Shown here in pieces: positions 18,898-28,720 of a DNA stretch of 64,000 bases. The notes under the pieces are model-generated. The model saw only the letters and a list, made by a program, of their open reading frames with translations, was not told where the DNA came from and ran no database searches. Every line of letters starts with the position of its first letter. Position 1 is the stretch's first letter. Origin of the DNA: Serratia oryzae (GTDB taxonomy: Bacteria > Pseudomonadota > Gammaproteobacteria > Enterobacterales > Enterobacteriaceae); the NCBI RefSeq assembly GCF_001976145.1, contig NZ_MOXD01000007.1, forward strand, positions 186,001 to 250,000, read 5' to 3'. Both the position numbers and the translations under genes were made by a program.

Positions 18898-20580
18898 TTA
18901 GGGTGGAAAGGTCAGGCAGACTTCGGTGCCACCCGTTTTGCCACGCCCGATATGTAGCGTTCCCCCCAGGCGCACCGCCCGTTCGTTCATAATCGTCAGG
19001 CCGTAGTGGCCTTCGGGTTCGTCCAGGCTGTCGATACCGGAGCCATCATCGCAAATGGTGATCTGGTTATTCCCCTCAGGGGAAAGTTCACAGCGGATCA
19101 CAATTTCCTGCGCATCGGCGTGTTTGATGGCGTTGAGCACCGCTTCACGCACGATCTGCAACGCATGAACCTGTTGCTGCGCATTCAGCGCCTGCGAGGC
19201 AAGCCGACAGTGTAACTGAATCCGCGCGCTGGTCAGAAGTTTTAATGGCTCCAGCACCTGTTTCAGCGCGGCATTCAGATCGGCATCCTGAATACTCAGG
19301 CGGAAAGTGGCCAGCAACTCGCGCAGCTGGCGGTAAGCATCGGACAGCGCCTGGTCAAAATCGTCAATAATCTCGTGTGCCGCTGGCGAACTGTTTGCCA
19401 GCGTGCGTTTCAGCAAGGTGAGCTGAATGCGCAGGAAGGTCAGAGCCTGAGCCAGTGAATCATGTAACTCGCGGGCAATGGTCGCGCGTTCCTCCATCAG
19501 CAGGAACTGCATGTGCTGCTTTTGCGCGCGGTAAAAATAGACACTGCGGCTGAGCATATTCGCCACGCTTTGCATCAGGTGCGGATGGGGCGGTTGCTGC
19601 TGCTGTTGCCAACTCAGGCTGCCCAGCGGTTTGTTGTCCTGCATAATCGCCAGAGCATGCCACTCTTGCTCGGCCAGCGGTTCACCGTTGCCGATCTGCC
19701 ATTGATTGACGTTGTCCTCCACATTCAGCCGAATGCATTGCAGTTGTTCACTGAGGCGTACGATGTGCAGCACTTTCTCAAATGCCCGCTGGTCGAGCTG
19801 CCCGGCGTTCAGCGCTTGTGAACAACTGTAGAGCACCTCCAGCGTGCGGTTGGCCTGCTGCAGGCGTTCGGTTTTTTCCCGCACTTTGTGTTCCAGCGAT
19901 TTATACAGCTTGGCCAGATCGCCGGACATGGCGGTAAAGGTTTGCGACAGCACGCCCAGCTCATTCGGTAACGACACGTCGAGAGGCGGATGGTTGAAAT
20001 CACGTTGCTGCATGCGCAGGCTGGCATCCACCAAGCGCTTCAGCGGCGTCACGACCTGGCGGCGCATAAAACGGATGCAGAACAGCACCAAGGCGATGAT
20101 GGCGATATATCCCACAACGCTGACTGTGGCCACAATGCTCAGTTTCTGCTCGGAATAGCGCTGTAATGCCAACACAAAATGGTCAATTTGATCGACGTAA
20201 CTGGCCACGTTAGCCTGATAGCTTTCCGGGTGCCCGGCGCGAATCTCCGTCTCCAGCGCATGCCAGGACTGGCGCAGCGTCAGGTATTTTTCCCGCACGT
20301 CCTTTGGGACGTAAAAACGATCGAGCTTGAGCAACGCAGGGGCTAAAAGTGAGTGCTGATACTGCACCAGCAGCCCATCTAACTGGTTGGAGCCGTTGGT
20401 CAGTTTGTAGGCCAAACGATAGCTCTGCATACGCAGGGAGCCAGCAATGTTCACGGCTTCGGCATCACGCAGGCTGTCGACGAGGGTCGTAAGCGCCAAC
20501 CCGGTAGACAGCACCGAAAGTATCAAGATGCCAACCAGCGCCTTGGCCATGCTGCTTGTCACTGAACGTTTGACGAACAC
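18898..20580 (-). CDS. narQ: NarQ, nitrate/nitrite sensor histidine kinase
   Basis: 560 residues. TM1, then a periplasmic domain with the ligand-binding P-box NIAGSLRMQSYRL, TM2, a HAMP linker, a cysteine-containing signalling region, and a HisKA_3 domain with the phospho-acceptor in ARELHDSLAQ followed by an HATPase (DDGSGID, GHYGLTIMNERA). Start: GTG at 20580, since AAGGAGA lies six bases before it and VFVKRSVTSS aligns with the E. coli MIVKRPVSAS; an upstream in-frame ATG at 20616 has no such site. Divergent from napF across 352 bp. Confidence 0.94.
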   Translation of the reverse strand: MFVKRSVTSSMAKALVGILILSVLSTGLALTTLVDSLRDAEAVNIAGSLRMQSYRLAYKLTNGSNQLDGLLVQYQHSLLAPALLKLDRFYVPKDVREKYLTLRQSWHALETEIRAGHPESYQANVASYVDQIDHFVLALQRYSEQKLSIVATVSVVGYIAIIALVLFCIRFMRRQVVTPLKRLVDASLRMQQRDFNHPPLDVSLPNELGVLSQTFTAMSGDLAKLYKSLEHKVREKTERLQQANRTLEVLYSCSQALNAGQLDQRAFEKVLHIVRLSEQLQCIRLNVEDNVNQWQIGNGEPLAEQEWHALAIMQDNKPLGSLSWQQQQQPPHPHLMQSVANMLSRSVYFYRAQKQHMQFLLMEERATIARELHDSLAQALTFLRIQLTLLKRTLANSSPAAHEIIDDFDQALSDAYRQLRELLATFRLSIQDADLNAALKQVLEPLKLLTSARIQLHCRLASQALNAQQQVHALQIVREAVLNAIKHADAQEIVIRCELSPEGNNQITICDDGSGIDSLDEPEGHYGLTIMNERAVRLGGTLHIGRGKTGGTEVCLTFPP

Positions 20581-20759
20581 ATCAGTCTCCTTGTCTCGAA
20601 GGTGGAATTCCCCCATCGTATTTTATTTACCCGCATAAGCATAACCATAACCAAAGCCACCACGGTTTTCTTCAGGCTGCCTGCTTAGCGCTATGTAACT
20701 TAATATATATCGCTGGTGCAAAAATTTGCCGATAAAAGCTCCCCAAGGTTTACCAGAGA

Positions 20760-20803
20760 TTGATCTGGCGCAATCAACCTAGTGATTTACCCCTAAAGAG
20801 TGA
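20760..20803. promoter_or_regulatory. Candidate FNR and NarP sites upstream of napF
   Basis: TACCCCTAAAGAGTGA (20788-20803) starts with a good NarP heptamer (TACYYMT type) followed after two bases by a partial inverted heptamer, the 7-2-7 layout NarP requires. About 29 bp upstream, TTGATCTGGCGCAA (20760-20773) has a perfect left FNR half-site and a poor right one. E. coli napF is activated by FNR and NarP from a similar arrangement. The rest of the 352-bp narQ-napF gap shows only A+T-rich sequence. Confidence 0.45.
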
Positions 20804-20932
20804 TTATGTGCCTTTGACGTTCAGCCTATTTTGTCCATGAGCCCTCTAGGGTTTTGAAACAAAAAAATAACAAAATCACATGATTAATTGTTTTGCACGC
20901 AGCGCGTGTTTTTAACGCTAAGGATAAACCGC

Positions 20933-21427
20933 ATGGCCGAATTGTCGCGACGCAGACTGCTCAGCGGACAATGGCGTCAGCATTCTGATGCGATCCGCCC
21001 CCCATGGTCGCGCGAAGCTTCTCTCTTTCTTGCCGGTTGCACTCGTTGCCAGGCCTGTATCACTGCCTGTGAAACAGGCGTACTGATCGCTGGCAGCGGT
21101 GGTTTTCCTGAGGTTGATTTCCAACGCGCGGAATGCACTTTTTGCCGCCAGTGTGCAACGGCTTGTGAAGCACCGCTGTTTTACCCGCCGCACTATCCGC
21201 CTTGGCAGCAAGTCGCGCAATTTACCACAGGCTGCCTGGCGCTACGGGGCGTCGAGTGCCGCAGCTGTCAGGATAGTTGTGAAACGCAGGCAATCCGCTT
21301 TCAGCCACAGCTGGGAGGGATAGCCAAACCGACGCTTGAGGCAGCGGCCTGCAACGGCTGTGGGGCTTGTGTAGCCGGTTGTCCGGCTGCGGCGATCGCG
21401 ATAACCCGGAGTGAAAAGAATGAATAA
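20933..21427 (+). CDS. napF: NapF, cytoplasmic iron-sulfur accessory protein of nitrate reductase
   Basis: 164 residues, the E. coli length, with four-cysteine clusters for three or four [4Fe-4S] centres: CTRCQACITAC, CTFCRQCATAC, and C-terminal CNGCGACVAGC. NapF interacts with NapA in the cytoplasm before export. ATG 20933 follows AAGGA at eight bases; the frame is open upstream to 20888 without similarity. Its stop overlaps the napD start (ATGAATAA), the first of several couplings in the nap operon. Confidence 0.94.
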   Translation: MAELSRRRLLSGQWRQHSDAIRPPWSREASLFLAGCTRCQACITACETGVLIAGSGGFPEVDFQRAECTFCRQCATACEAPLFYPPHYPPWQQVAQFTTGCLALRGVECRSCQDSCETQAIRFQPQLGGIAKPTLEAAACNGCGACVAGCPAAAIAITRSEKNE

Positions 21428-21683
21428 CGAATGGCATGTGAGCGGGTTGATGGTTCAGGCCCGGCCGGAGAAGTTCCCAGGGGTGATCCCAGCGCTGCTG
21501 GCCATCCCAGATACGGAAATACCGGCACAGAATCAACAGCAGGGCAAGCTGGTGGTGGTCATGCAGGCCGAGCGCTCTCAGGCGCTGCTGGAAAAAATTG
21601 AGTCGGCACGCAATCTGGATGGCGTGCTGGCGGTATCGCTGGTTTATCACCAGCAGGATGAGCAAGGTGAGGTAACGCCATGA
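21420..21683 (+). CDS. napD: NapD, chaperone for NapA signal peptide
   Basis: 87 residues, as in E. coli. A ferredoxin-like fold protein (begins [16 protein letters not shown]) that binds the twin-arginine signal of NapA and holds back export until cofactors are inserted. ATG at 21420 overlaps the end of napF by eight bases, and its own end overlaps napA by four (ATGA). Confidence 0.93.
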   Translation: MNNEWHVSGLMVQARPEKFPGVIPALLAIPDTEIPAQNQQQGKLVVVMQAERSQALLEKIESARNLDGVLAVSLVYHQQDEQGEVTP

Positions 21684-24166
21684 AACTCAGTCGTCGAGAC
21701 TTCATGAAAGCTAATGCTGCCGCTGCAGCTGCTGCAGCAGCCGGGCTGACGATCCCAACGGTCGCACAGGCCGTGGTCGGTGGTGCCGATGAAATCAAAT
21801 GGGACAAAGCGCCTTGCCGTTTCTGCGGCACCGGCTGCGGCGTGTTGGTGGGTACCCAGAATGGCCGCATTGTGGCTTCGCAGGGCGATCCGGATGCGCC
21901 GGTCAACCGTGGCCTGAACTGTATCAAAGGTTACTTCCTGCCAAAAATCATGTACGGCAAAGACCGCCTGACGCAGCCGCTGTTGCGGATGAAAAACGGC
22001 CAATACGATAAAGAAGGCGAGTTTACGCCCATCAGTTGGGAGCAGGCTTTTGATCTGATGGCCGAGAAGTTTAAAGCCACCCTGAAAGAGAAGGGGCCAG
22101 AAGCGGTAGGCATGTTCGGCTCCGGTCAGTGGACGGTGTGGGAAGGTTACGCGGCTGCCAAGCTGTTCAAGGCCGGTCTGCGCTCCAATAACCTCGATCC
22201 GAACGCGCGCCACTGTATGGCTTCGGCGGTGGTAGGCTTTATGCGCACCTTCGGCATGGATGAACCGATGGGCTGCTACGATGATATCGAGCAGGCCGAT
22301 GCGTTCGTGCTCTGGGGTTCCAATATGGCGGAAATGCACCCGATCCTCTGGTCGCGCATCACCAACCGCCGCTTGGGCAACGACAAGGTCAACGTCTCAG
22401 TGCTATCGACCTTTGAACACCGCAGCTTTGAGCTGGCGGATAACGCCATGGTGTTCACCCCGCAGACCGATCTGGCGATCATGAATTACATCGCTAACTA
22501 CATTATCCAGAACAATGCGGTCGATCAGGAGTTCCTCAAGCAGCACGTCAATATCCGCAAGGGCGCGACCGATATTGGTTACGGCCTGCGCCCGACGCAC
22601 CCGCTGGAAAAAGCCGCCAAGAATCCGGGCAGCGATGCTTCGGAGCCAATGAGCTTCGACGATTACAAAGCCTTTGTGGCGGAATATACGCTGGATAAAA
22701 CCGCCGAGATGAGCGGCGTGCCGAAAGATCAACTGGAAGCGCTGGCGAAGCTGTATGCCGATCCCAATGTGAAAGTGGTGTCTTACTGGACCATGGGCTT
22801 CAACCAGCATACGCGCGGCGTGTGGGCTAATAACCTGTGCTACAACCTGCACCTGCTGACCGGCAAGATCTCCAAGCCGGGCTGCGGGCCGTTCTCGCTC
22901 ACCGGCCAACCTTCCGCCTGTGGCACCGCACGTGAAGTGGGCACCTTTGCCCACCGTCTGCCCGCAGACATGGTGGTCACCAACGAAAAACACCGCCAGA
23001 TCGCCGAACAGAAATGGCAGTTACCGGCGGGCACCATCCCAGAAAAAGTCGGGCTGCACGCGGTGGCGCAGGATCGGGCGCTGAAAGACGGCAAGCTGAA
23101 TGTTTACTGGACGATGTGCACCAACAACATGCAGGCCGGGCCGAATATTAACGAAGAGCGTATGCCGGGCTGGCGCGATCCGCGCAACTTTATCGTGGTT
23201 TCCGATCCGTACCCGACGGTGAGTGCGCTGGCAGCGGATCTGATCCTGCCAACCGCTATGTGGGTCGAGAAAGAAGGGGCTTACGGCAACGCCGAGCGCC
23301 GCACCCAGTTCTGGCGTCAGCAGGTGAAAGCGCCGGGTGAGGCGAAATCCGATCTGTGGCAACTGGTGGAATTCGCCAAGCGCTTCAAAGTGGAAGAAGT
23401 ATGGCCCGCAGAACTGTTGAATCAGAAGCCGGAGTACCGTGGAAAAACCCTGTATGACGTGCTGTTCGCCAACGGCGAAGTCAACAAATACAAGCTGGAA
23501 GAGATCCCGGCGGAGCAGTTGAACGACGAAGCGCGAGACTTTGGTTATTACATCCAGAAAGGGTTGTTTGAAGAGTATGCCGGTTTCGGGCGTGGCCATG
23601 GTCACGATCTGGCGGCGTTTGATATGTATCACCAGGCGCGTGGTCTGCGCTGGCCGGTGGTCGATGGCAAAGAAACCCTGTGGCGTTACCGTGAAGGCAC
23701 CGATCCTTATGTGAAGGCGGGCGAAAGCGTGCGTTTCTACGGGAAACCAGACGGCAAAGCGGTGATCTTCGCGCTGCCGTTTGAACCGGCGGCAGAAAGC
23801 CCGGATCGGGAATACGATCTGTGGCTGTCGACCGGCCGTGTGCTGGAGCACTGGCATACCGGCTCCATGACGCGCCGCGTGCCAGAACTGCACCGCGCCT
23901 TCCCAGAGGCGGTCACCTTTATCCACCCGCTGGATGCCAAAGAGCGCAACCTGCGCCGTGGCGACAAAGTGAAAGTGGTGTCCCGCCGTGGTGAAGTGAT
24001 CAGCATCGTCGAAACCCGTGGCCGTAACCGCCCGCCGAAAGGCTTGGTCTACATGCCATTCTTCGATGCGGCGCAGTTGGTCAACAACCTGACGCTGGAT
24101 GCGACCGATCCGCTGTCGAAAGAGACCGATTTCAAGAAGTGCGCGGTGAAACTGGAGAAGGTATAA
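21680..24166 (+). CDS. napA: NapA, periplasmic nitrate reductase catalytic subunit
   Basis: 828 residues, the E. coli length. Twin-arginine signal SRRDFMK followed by a run of nine alanines and an AxA-type cleavage region (VAQA, about residue 31). The [4Fe-4S] motif is [13 protein letters not shown] with the fourth Cys in GLNCIKGYF, and the molybdenum ligand cysteine is in [10 protein letters not shown] (about 181). Binds Mo-bis-MGD and reduces nitrate to nitrite with electrons from NapB. It has no frameshift or missing key residue. Confidence 0.98.
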   Translation: MKLSRRDFMKANAAAAAAAAAGLTIPTVAQAVVGGADEIKWDKAPCRFCGTGCGVLVGTQNGRIVASQGDPDAPVNRGLNCIKGYFLPKIMYGKDRLTQPLLRMKNGQYDKEGEFTPISWEQAFDLMAEKFKATLKEKGPEAVGMFGSGQWTVWEGYAAAKLFKAGLRSNNLDPNARHCMASAVVGFMRTFGMDEPMGCYDDIEQADAFVLWGSNMAEMHPILWSRITNRRLGNDKVNVSVLSTFEHRSFELADNAMVFTPQTDLAIMNYIANYIIQNNAVDQEFLKQHVNIRKGATDIGYGLRPTHPLEKAAKNPGSDASEPMSFDDYKAFVAEYTLDKTAEMSGVPKDQLEALAKLYADPNVKVVSYWTMGFNQHTRGVWANNLCYNLHLLTGKISKPGCGPFSLTGQPSACGTAREVGTFAHRLPADMVVTNEKHRQIAEQKWQLPAGTIPEKVGLHAVAQDRALKDGKLNVYWTMCTNNMQAGPNINEERMPGWRDPRNFIVVSDPYPTVSALAADLILPTAMWVEKEGAYGNAERRTQFWRQQVKAPGEAKSDLWQLVEFAKRFKVEEVWPAELLNQKPEYRGKTLYDVLFANGEVNKYKLEEIPAEQLNDEARDFGYYIQKGLFEEYAGFGRGHGHDLAAFDMYHQARGLRWPVVDGKETLWRYREGTDPYVKAGESVRFYGKPDGKAVIFALPFEPAAESPDREYDLWLSTGRVLEHWHTGSMTRRVPELHRAFPEAVTFIHPLDAKERNLRRGDKVKVVSRRGEVISIVETRGRNRPPKGLVYMPFFDAAQLVNNLTLDATDPLSKETDFKKCAVKLEKV

Positions 24167-24176
24167 GGCCAACGCC

Positions 24177-24929
24177 ATGAGCCAGCAACGAGATAAAACC
24201 CCGGCGCGGCGGCGCTTCCTGCGCGATGCGGCTCGCAGCGCCGCCGGGTTGGTGGGGATCGCCGCGCTGCTCGGGTTACAGCAGAAGCAGTCGCAGGCGC
24301 GCGATGGTTTGGCCTTGCGGCCACCGGGCGCGTTGACGAATGGGGCGTTTGACAGCGCCTGTATCCGCTGTGGCCAGTGCGTGCAGGCGTGCCCCTATCA
24401 GACGCTGAAGCTGGCTACGCTGCTTTCGCCGCTGGCGGCGGGAACGCCTTATTTTGTGGCGCGGGACGTTCCTTGCGAGATGTGTGAAGACCTGCCGTGC
24501 GTGGTGGCTTGCCCCAGTGGGGCGCTGGATCCGTTATTGACCGATATCGATCAGGCACGGATGGGCCTGGCGGTGCTGCTGGATCATGAAAATTGCCTGA
24601 ACTGGCAGGGTTTGCGTTGTGACGTCTGTTACCGCGTTTGCCCGCAGATCGATAAGGCCATTACGCTGGATCTGCAGCACAATCAGCGCACCGGCAAACA
24701 CGCGATGTTCCTGCCCAGGGTTCACAGCGACGCCTGCACCGGCTGCGGCAAGTGCGAACAGGCCTGCGTGTTGGAACAGGCAGCGATCAAGGTGTTGCCG
24801 CTGGAACTGGCGCGCGGCCAGTTGGGTGAGCATTACCGCTGGGGTTGGCAGGAAAAACAGCGTGCAGGGCATTCGCTGGTGCCGGAAGGGCTAACCTTGC
24901 CGGTACGTGGTGCAAAGGGAGGTGAATGA
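24177..24929 (+). CDS. napG: NapG, periplasmic ferredoxin-type subunit
   Basis: 250 residues. A twin-arginine signal [12 protein letters not shown] leads the protein to the periplasm. Four [4Fe-4S] cysteine clusters follow: [35 protein letters not shown] and [11 protein letters not shown]. With NapH it forms an electron route from ubiquinol to NapC/NapB. Starts 10 bp after napA and overlaps the napH start. Confidence 0.95.
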   Translation: MSQQRDKTPARRRFLRDAARSAAGLVGIAALLGLQQKQSQARDGLALRPPGALTNGAFDSACIRCGQCVQACPYQTLKLATLLSPLAAGTPYFVARDVPCEMCEDLPCVVACPSGALDPLLTDIDQARMGLAVLLDHENCLNWQGLRCDVCYRVCPQIDKAITLDLQHNQRTGKHAMFLPRVHSDACTGCGKCEQACVLEQAAIKVLPLELARGQLGEHYRWGWQEKQRAGHSLVPEGLTLPVRGAKGGE

Positions 24930-25837
24930 TGGCCAATTCTGTCGCACAGGCCGGGCGTGATGCGCGCTTGCGTCACGGCTGGTGGCGCAGCAACCGCTTC
25001 CTGATCCTGCGGCGTAGCAGCCAGCTACTGATCTTGCTGATGTTTCTCTCCGGGCCGCTGTGGGGCGTCTGGATCCTGCGCGGTAACTACAGTGCCAGCC
25101 TGTTGCTGGAGACGATCCCGCTCACCGATCCCTTGATGATGCTGGAAAGCCTGTTGGCCGGGCATTGGCCCGCCTGGCTGGTGTGGGTGGGCACCGCAGT
25201 GGTGCTGATCTACGGCCTGATCGGCAATCGGGTGTTCTGCGGTTGGGTTTGTCCGTTGAATCCAGTCACCGATCTGGCGGCCTGGCTGCGGCGCAAGCTG
25301 GGCCTGCGGCAGTCGGCCAGCCTGCCACGCAGCCTGCGCTACGGCATTCTGATCGCCGTGTTGGTGGGCAGTGCCGTCAGCGGTACGCTGCTGTGGGAAT
25401 GGTTAAACCCGGTAGCCCTGATGGGCCGGGGGTTGATCCATGGCACCGGCGAGGGGGCGCTGAGCTGGCTGCAAGGCCTGGTGGCCGCCTTTGGTGCCGG
25501 GATCTGGCTGATTGTGGCGCTGTTCCTGTTCGATCTGCTGGTGGTTGAGCACGGCTGGTGCGGCCATCTTTGCCCGATGGGGGCGTTATACGGCGTGATT
25601 GGTAGCCAGGGTGTGGTGCAGATCAGCGCCGAGCAGCGCGAAAATTGCACCCGCTGTATGGATTGCTTTCATGTTTGCCCGGAACCACAAATTCTACGTG
25701 AACCGTTATTGCTGCAAAAAGGCACACCTAAGGTGGCCAGCGATGCCTGTATTGCCTGCGGGCGTTGTATAGACGTCTGTGCAGAAAATGTATTCGAGAT
25801 TAAGACCAAATTTCATTATTCGGGAGCCAAAAAATGA
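24929..25837 (+). CDS. napH: NapH, membrane quinol-oxidising ferredoxin-type subunit
   Basis: 302 residues with four TM helices; the CxxxCP motifs CGWVCPLNP and CGHLCPMGA are in the membrane part, and two C-terminal [4Fe-4S] clusters (CTRCMDCFHVCP, CIACGRCIDVC) face the cytoplasm. Two ATGs lie side by side at 24926 and 24929; the second is chosen because GGGAGG is six bases before it and [10 protein letters not shown] aligns with the E. coli start. It ends overlapping napB by four bases. Confidence 0.94.
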   Translation: MANSVAQAGRDARLRHGWWRSNRFLILRRSSQLLILLMFLSGPLWGVWILRGNYSASLLLETIPLTDPLMMLESLLAGHWPAWLVWVGTAVVLIYGLIGNRVFCGWVCPLNPVTDLAAWLRRKLGLRQSASLPRSLRYGILIAVLVGSAVSGTLLWEWLNPVALMGRGLIHGTGEGALSWLQGLVAAFGAGIWLIVALFLFDLLVVEHGWCGHLCPMGALYGVIGSQGVVQISAEQRENCTRCMDCFHVCPEPQILREPLLLQKGTPKVASDACIACGRCIDVCAENVFEIKTKFHYSGAKK

Positions 25838-26283
25838 AAAGCAATGTCCTGAACAAGCCGCTTTCCCTGTGTGGGGCGCTGCTATCGCTGGTTATTGCCA
25901 GCTTCGCGTTTGCCGCCAGCGATGTGGATCTTCAGCAGTCGCCAGAGGTTTCCGCCACTGTCGAAGGGCAGATCAAAATGCCGAAACAGCAGGAAAGGAT
26001 GGCACTGAACTACGTTAACCAGCCGCCGATGATCCCGCACAGCATCGATGGCTACCAGGTGACCAAGAACACTAACCGCTGCTTGCAGTGCCACGGGGTC
26101 GAAAGTTATCGCACCACCGGTGCACCGCGCATCAGCCCGACACACTTTATGGACAGCGATGGCAAAGTGCTGGGTGAAGTGGCCCCGCGCCGCTATTTCT
26201 GTTTGCAATGTCACGTACCACAAACCGATGCAGCACCGATCATCGGTAACGATTTCAAGCCTATGCCGGGCTTTGGGCAATAA
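25834..26283 (+). CDS. napB: NapB, periplasmic di-haem cytochrome c subunit
   Basis: 149 residues. A Sec signal peptide (hydrophobic about 8-26, ending FAFAAS) precedes two haem-binding motifs, CLQCH near residue 85 and CLQCH near residue 128. NapB hands electrons from NapC to NapA. Coupled to napH through ATGA. Confidence 0.95.
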   Translation: MKSNVLNKPLSLCGALLSLVIASFAFAASDVDLQQSPEVSATVEGQIKMPKQQERMALNYVNQPPMIPHSIDGYQVTKNTNRCLQCHGVESYRTTGAPRISPTHFMDSDGKVLGEVAPRRYFCLQCHVPQTDAAPIIGNDFKPMPGFGQ

Positions 26284-26294
26284 GCGGGGGAGCT

Positions 26295-26912
26295 ATGGCC
26301 GAACGTAATAATGAAACACCTGAGAAAAAGGCCGGGCTGATCCGCCGTCTATGGCGCTGGTGGCGCAGGCCGAGCCGTTTGGCATTGGGGACGCTGCTGT
26401 TGCTGGGTTTTGTTGCCGGGATTATTTTCTGGGGCGGTTTCAACACTGGCATGGAGGCAGCTAACACTGAGCAATTCTGTATCAGTTGCCATGAAATGCG
26501 CGAAAATGTCTACGAAGAGTATATGGAGAGCGTGCATTACACCAATCGCAGCGGCGTGCGTGCCACCTGCCCGGATTGCCACGTCCCGCATGAGTGGGGG
26601 CCAAAGATGCTGCGCAAGATTAAGGCCAGCAAGGAACTGTATGCCAAAGCGTTTGGCCTGATCGACACACCGCAGAAGTTTGAGTCGCACCGTTTGGCGA
26701 TGGCCAGCAACGAGTGGGCGCGCATGAAGGCCAATAACTCACAGGAATGCCGTAACTGCCATAACTTTGAGTATATGGATTTCAACGCGCAGAAAACCGT
26801 GGCGGCGAAAATGCATGACAAAGCGATTACCGAAGGCAAAACCTGTATTGATTGCCATAAAGGGATTGCGCATAAGCTGCCGGATATGCGCGAAGTACCG
26901 AAAGGTTTTTAA
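26295..26912 (+). CDS. napC: NapC, membrane-anchored tetra-haem cytochrome c
   Basis: 205 residues. One N-terminal TM helix (about 32-52, [20 protein letters not shown]) and four CxxCH motifs: CISCH, CPDCH, CRNCH and CIDCH. NapC/NirT-type quinol dehydrogenase that feeds NapB. Last gene of napFDAGHBC; a strong terminator follows. The cytochrome c maturation (ccm) genes that follow nap in E. coli are absent here. Confidence 0.96.
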   Translation: MAERNNETPEKKAGLIRRLWRWWRRPSRLALGTLLLLGFVAGIIFWGGFNTGMEAANTEQFCISCHEMRENVYEEYMESVHYTNRSGVRATCPDCHVPHEWGPKMLRKIKASKELYAKAFGLIDTPQKFESHRLAMASNEWARMKANNSQECRNCHNFEYMDFNAQKTVAAKMHDKAITEGKTCIDCHKGIAHKLPDMREVPKGF

Positions 26913-26925
26913 ACGATCGGACGTT

Positions 26926-26963
26926 AAAAACCCCGCCGTGCTGCAAAGCCTGCGGGGTTTTTT
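26926..26963 (+). terminator. Intrinsic terminator after napC
   Basis: Stem AAAACCCCGC / GCGGGGTTTT around a loop of about 16 bases, with a following T-run (TTTTTTGTTG). Confidence 0.85.
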
Positions 26964-27037
26964 GTTGCAAATCCGCCGTGGCTGCGTTTTGCTATTGCCA
27001 CATGTTGGGATCAGATCGGTTAACGGAAGCCAGGTTT

Positions 27038-27613
27038 ATGTCATCAAAGATTGAAAATATCAGAAAAGAGCTGCTGTCGGACAACTGGTACGTATTGAAC
27101 AAGTACACCTTTGATTTAAAACGTAAGAATGGCGGTTCTATTGAGCAGGTGCGGGAAGTGTACGATCGTGGCAACGGCGCGACGATTCTGCTGTACAACC
27201 GTGCTAAAGGCACCGTGGTGCTGACCAATCAATTCCGTATGCCGACTTACGTTAACGGCAATGCCAGCGGGATGCTGCTGGAAGCCTGCGCCGGGTTGCT
27301 GGACGCCGACTCGCCCGAACAGTGCGCCCGCCGCGAAGCGGTGGAAGAAACCGGTTTTCAGGTGGATAAAGTACAGAAAATCTTCGAAGCCTACATGTCG
27401 CCGGGCGGGGTGACAGAGATTGTCCATTTCTTTATCGCCGAGTACCAGGATAACGAACGCCATACCGCCGGTGGCGGCATTGAAGATGAAGATATCGAAG
27501 TGGTGGAACTGCCGTTCAGCGAAGCGGTAGCGATGATCGCCGATGGCCGCATCAAGGATGGCAAAACCATCATGCTGTTACAGTATCTGCAAATTCATCG
27601 AGTGATGGGATAA
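27038..27613 (+). CDS. nudK: NudK, GDP-mannose pyrophosphatase (Nudix)
   Basis: 191 residues, the E. coli length. The Nudix box lies around [16 protein letters not shown] (about 95-112). E. coli NudK cleaves GDP-mannose to GMP and mannose 1-phosphate. Start at 27038 ([20 protein letters not shown]) gives the family N-terminus; the frame is open to 26978 but that part overlaps the napC terminator region. In E. coli nudK lies in this same neighbourhood, between talA/tktB and narQ. Confidence 0.93.
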   Translation: MSSKIENIRKELLSDNWYVLNKYTFDLKRKNGGSIEQVREVYDRGNGATILLYNRAKGTVVLTNQFRMPTYVNGNASGMLLEACAGLLDADSPEQCARREAVEETGFQVDKVQKIFEAYMSPGGVTEIVHFFIAEYQDNERHTAGGGIEDEDIEVVELPFSEAVAMIADGRIKDGKTIMLLQYLQIHRVMG

Positions 27614-27680
27614 GGATTGGTTGGCCTGCATTTTATGGTCAGCAGCCTTGGCAATAAGGGATTCTCATCGCTAAGCGTGC

Positions 27681-27709
27681 TATCATACGTGTATAATACC
27701 GTGTAGAGC
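27681..27709 (+). promoter_or_regulatory. Promoter/operator region of ccdAB
   Basis: A consensus -10 box TATAAT at 27692-27697 lies in a stretch with repeated CGTGTA words (ATACGTGTA and ACCGTGTA). These resemble the repeated operator half-sites bound by CcdA-CcdB complexes, which autorepress the operon in the F plasmid system. No good -35 box is seen. Confidence 0.5.
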
Positions 27710-27740
27710 ACACTTAACAGCAGCACAGGGTAGCCGAATC

Positions 27741-27977
27741 ATGACAGCAAAACAACGTAGTACTCAAAGCGTGACAATGACTGTAGAACGGGGGTTATTA
27801 AACCGGGCGCGTGATGCTGGCATCAACCTTAGCGCTACCCTAACTGCCGCCCTGGATGCCGAATTGCGCCGACATGCAACGCGAAAATGGCAGGAAGAAA
27901 ATAGGGAAGCTCTTGAGGCGTTAAATCGTTTCCATGAAGAGCAGGCGTGTTTCAGTGATGAATACAGGACATTTTGA
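27741..27977 (+). CDS. ccdA: CcdA-family antitoxin
   Basis: 78 residues. An N-terminal ribbon-helix-helix (QSVTMTVERGLLNRARDAGINLSATLTAALDAEL, about 9-42) binds DNA; the C-terminal half (KWQEENREALEALNRFHEEQ) is the CcdB-wrapping tail typical of CcdA. Two bases separate its stop from ccdB. Chromosomal ccd systems are known in E. coli O157 and other enterobacteria. Confidence 0.93.
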   Translation: MTAKQRSTQSVTMTVERGLLNRARDAGINLSATLTAALDAELRRHATRKWQEENREALEALNRFHEEQACFSDEYRTF

Positions 27978-27979
27978 CG

Positions 27980-28294
27980 ATGCAATTCACCGTATATAGT
28001 AATACAGGGAAAAGCGTCGTTTATCCCCTGCTACTTGATGTAACGAGCGATATCATTGGGCAGTTAAACCGCCGGGTGGTGATCCCGCTGCTACCTGTTG
28101 AAAAGTATCCGGGCAGTCATCGTCCGGAGCGAATGATACCCGTTGTCAGGCTGACGGATGGCAAAGAATATGCAGTGATGACTCATGAGCTGGCGAGTAT
28201 ACCCGTTCATGCCTTAGGCGCTGAGTTCTGCGATGCGGCGCAATACCGTACACAGGTAAAAGCTGCAATAGATTTTCTCTTTGACGGAATTTAA
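27980..28294 (+). CDS. ccdB: CcdB-family gyrase-poisoning toxin
   Basis: 104 residues against 101 in F-plasmid CcdB. Starts MQFTVYSNTGKSVVYPLLLDV and ends AIDFLFDGI; in F CcdB the last residues (W99, G100, I101) are needed to poison GyrA. Here the equivalent tryptophan is replaced by Asp (FDGI instead of FWGI), so toxicity may be reduced (inference). The ATG at 27980 is preferred to an in-frame TTG at 27974. Confidence 0.93.
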   Translation: MQFTVYSNTGKSVVYPLLLDVTSDIIGQLNRRVVIPLLPVEKYPGSHRPERMIPVVRLTDGKEYAVMTHELASIPVHALGAEFCDAAQYRTQVKAAIDFLFDGI

Positions 28295-28359
28295 AGCCTC
28301 TTTGGCAAGCACCATAAAATCAGCCATTTTCTGCTGGAATACCCTATTTGAAGTTTATT

Positions 28360-28470
28360 TATATCCAAAATAATTCGAGTTGCCTGTAGGGTGAGCCTCA
28401 GTGATGAGGCTCATAATCCCTGGGAGCAGCAGCCAACAACACCCAAGCAACTTGAAGTATGGAAGGTATA
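28360..28470. repeat. ERIC-type repeat, 111-bp rearranged copy
   Basis: Terminal repeats are intact (TATATCCAAAATAATTCGAG at the left, AACTTGAAGTATGGAAGGTA at the right), but the left half of the core is replaced by a 9-bp perfect hairpin TGAGCCTCA / TGAGGCTCA. It directly abuts the next ERIC copy. Confidence 0.85.
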
Positions 28471-28667
28471 TACCCAAAATAATTCAAGTTGCTTGTAGGC
28501 GGCAACTGAACGAAGCCCCAGGAGCTTACTCAAGTAAGTGACTGGGGTGAGTGACAAATCTGCTTGGCAGATTTGAACGCTGCTTGCAGCGGCCCCGAAG
28601 GGGCGAGGCCCAGTATGGGCCGAGTAACGCAGCCAACACCCAAGCGACTTGAAGTATGAAGGGTATA
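28469..28667. repeat. ERIC repeat, 199-bp copy with a 72-bp hairpin-rich insert
   Basis: Left part carries the canonical core AGCCCCAGGAGCTTACTCAA and GTGACTGGGGTGAG. After it come four consecutive small hairpins (CAAATCTG/CAGATTTG, GCTGC/GCAGC, GGCCCC/GGGGC, GGCCCA/TGGGCC) before the usual ACGCAGCCAACACCCAAGCG end. 199 bp is 72 more than the 127-bp form. It shares a TA with the preceding copy. Confidence 0.88.
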
Positions 28668-28720
28668 GATAACCGCAGCGCCCACCAGACCAACGTATTC
28701 AGTGTTGCCGTTTTTATCGC

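Noticed and set aside
20760-20777. TTGAT...ATCAA as a full FNR site
   Set aside because: The two good half-sites are eight bases apart instead of four; only a degraded site with the right spacing can be drawn, so it is listed with low confidence.
23021-24178. 385-codon open frame antisense to napA
   Set aside because: Shadow of napA; composition is rich in H, R, F and Q as expected of a reverse frame.
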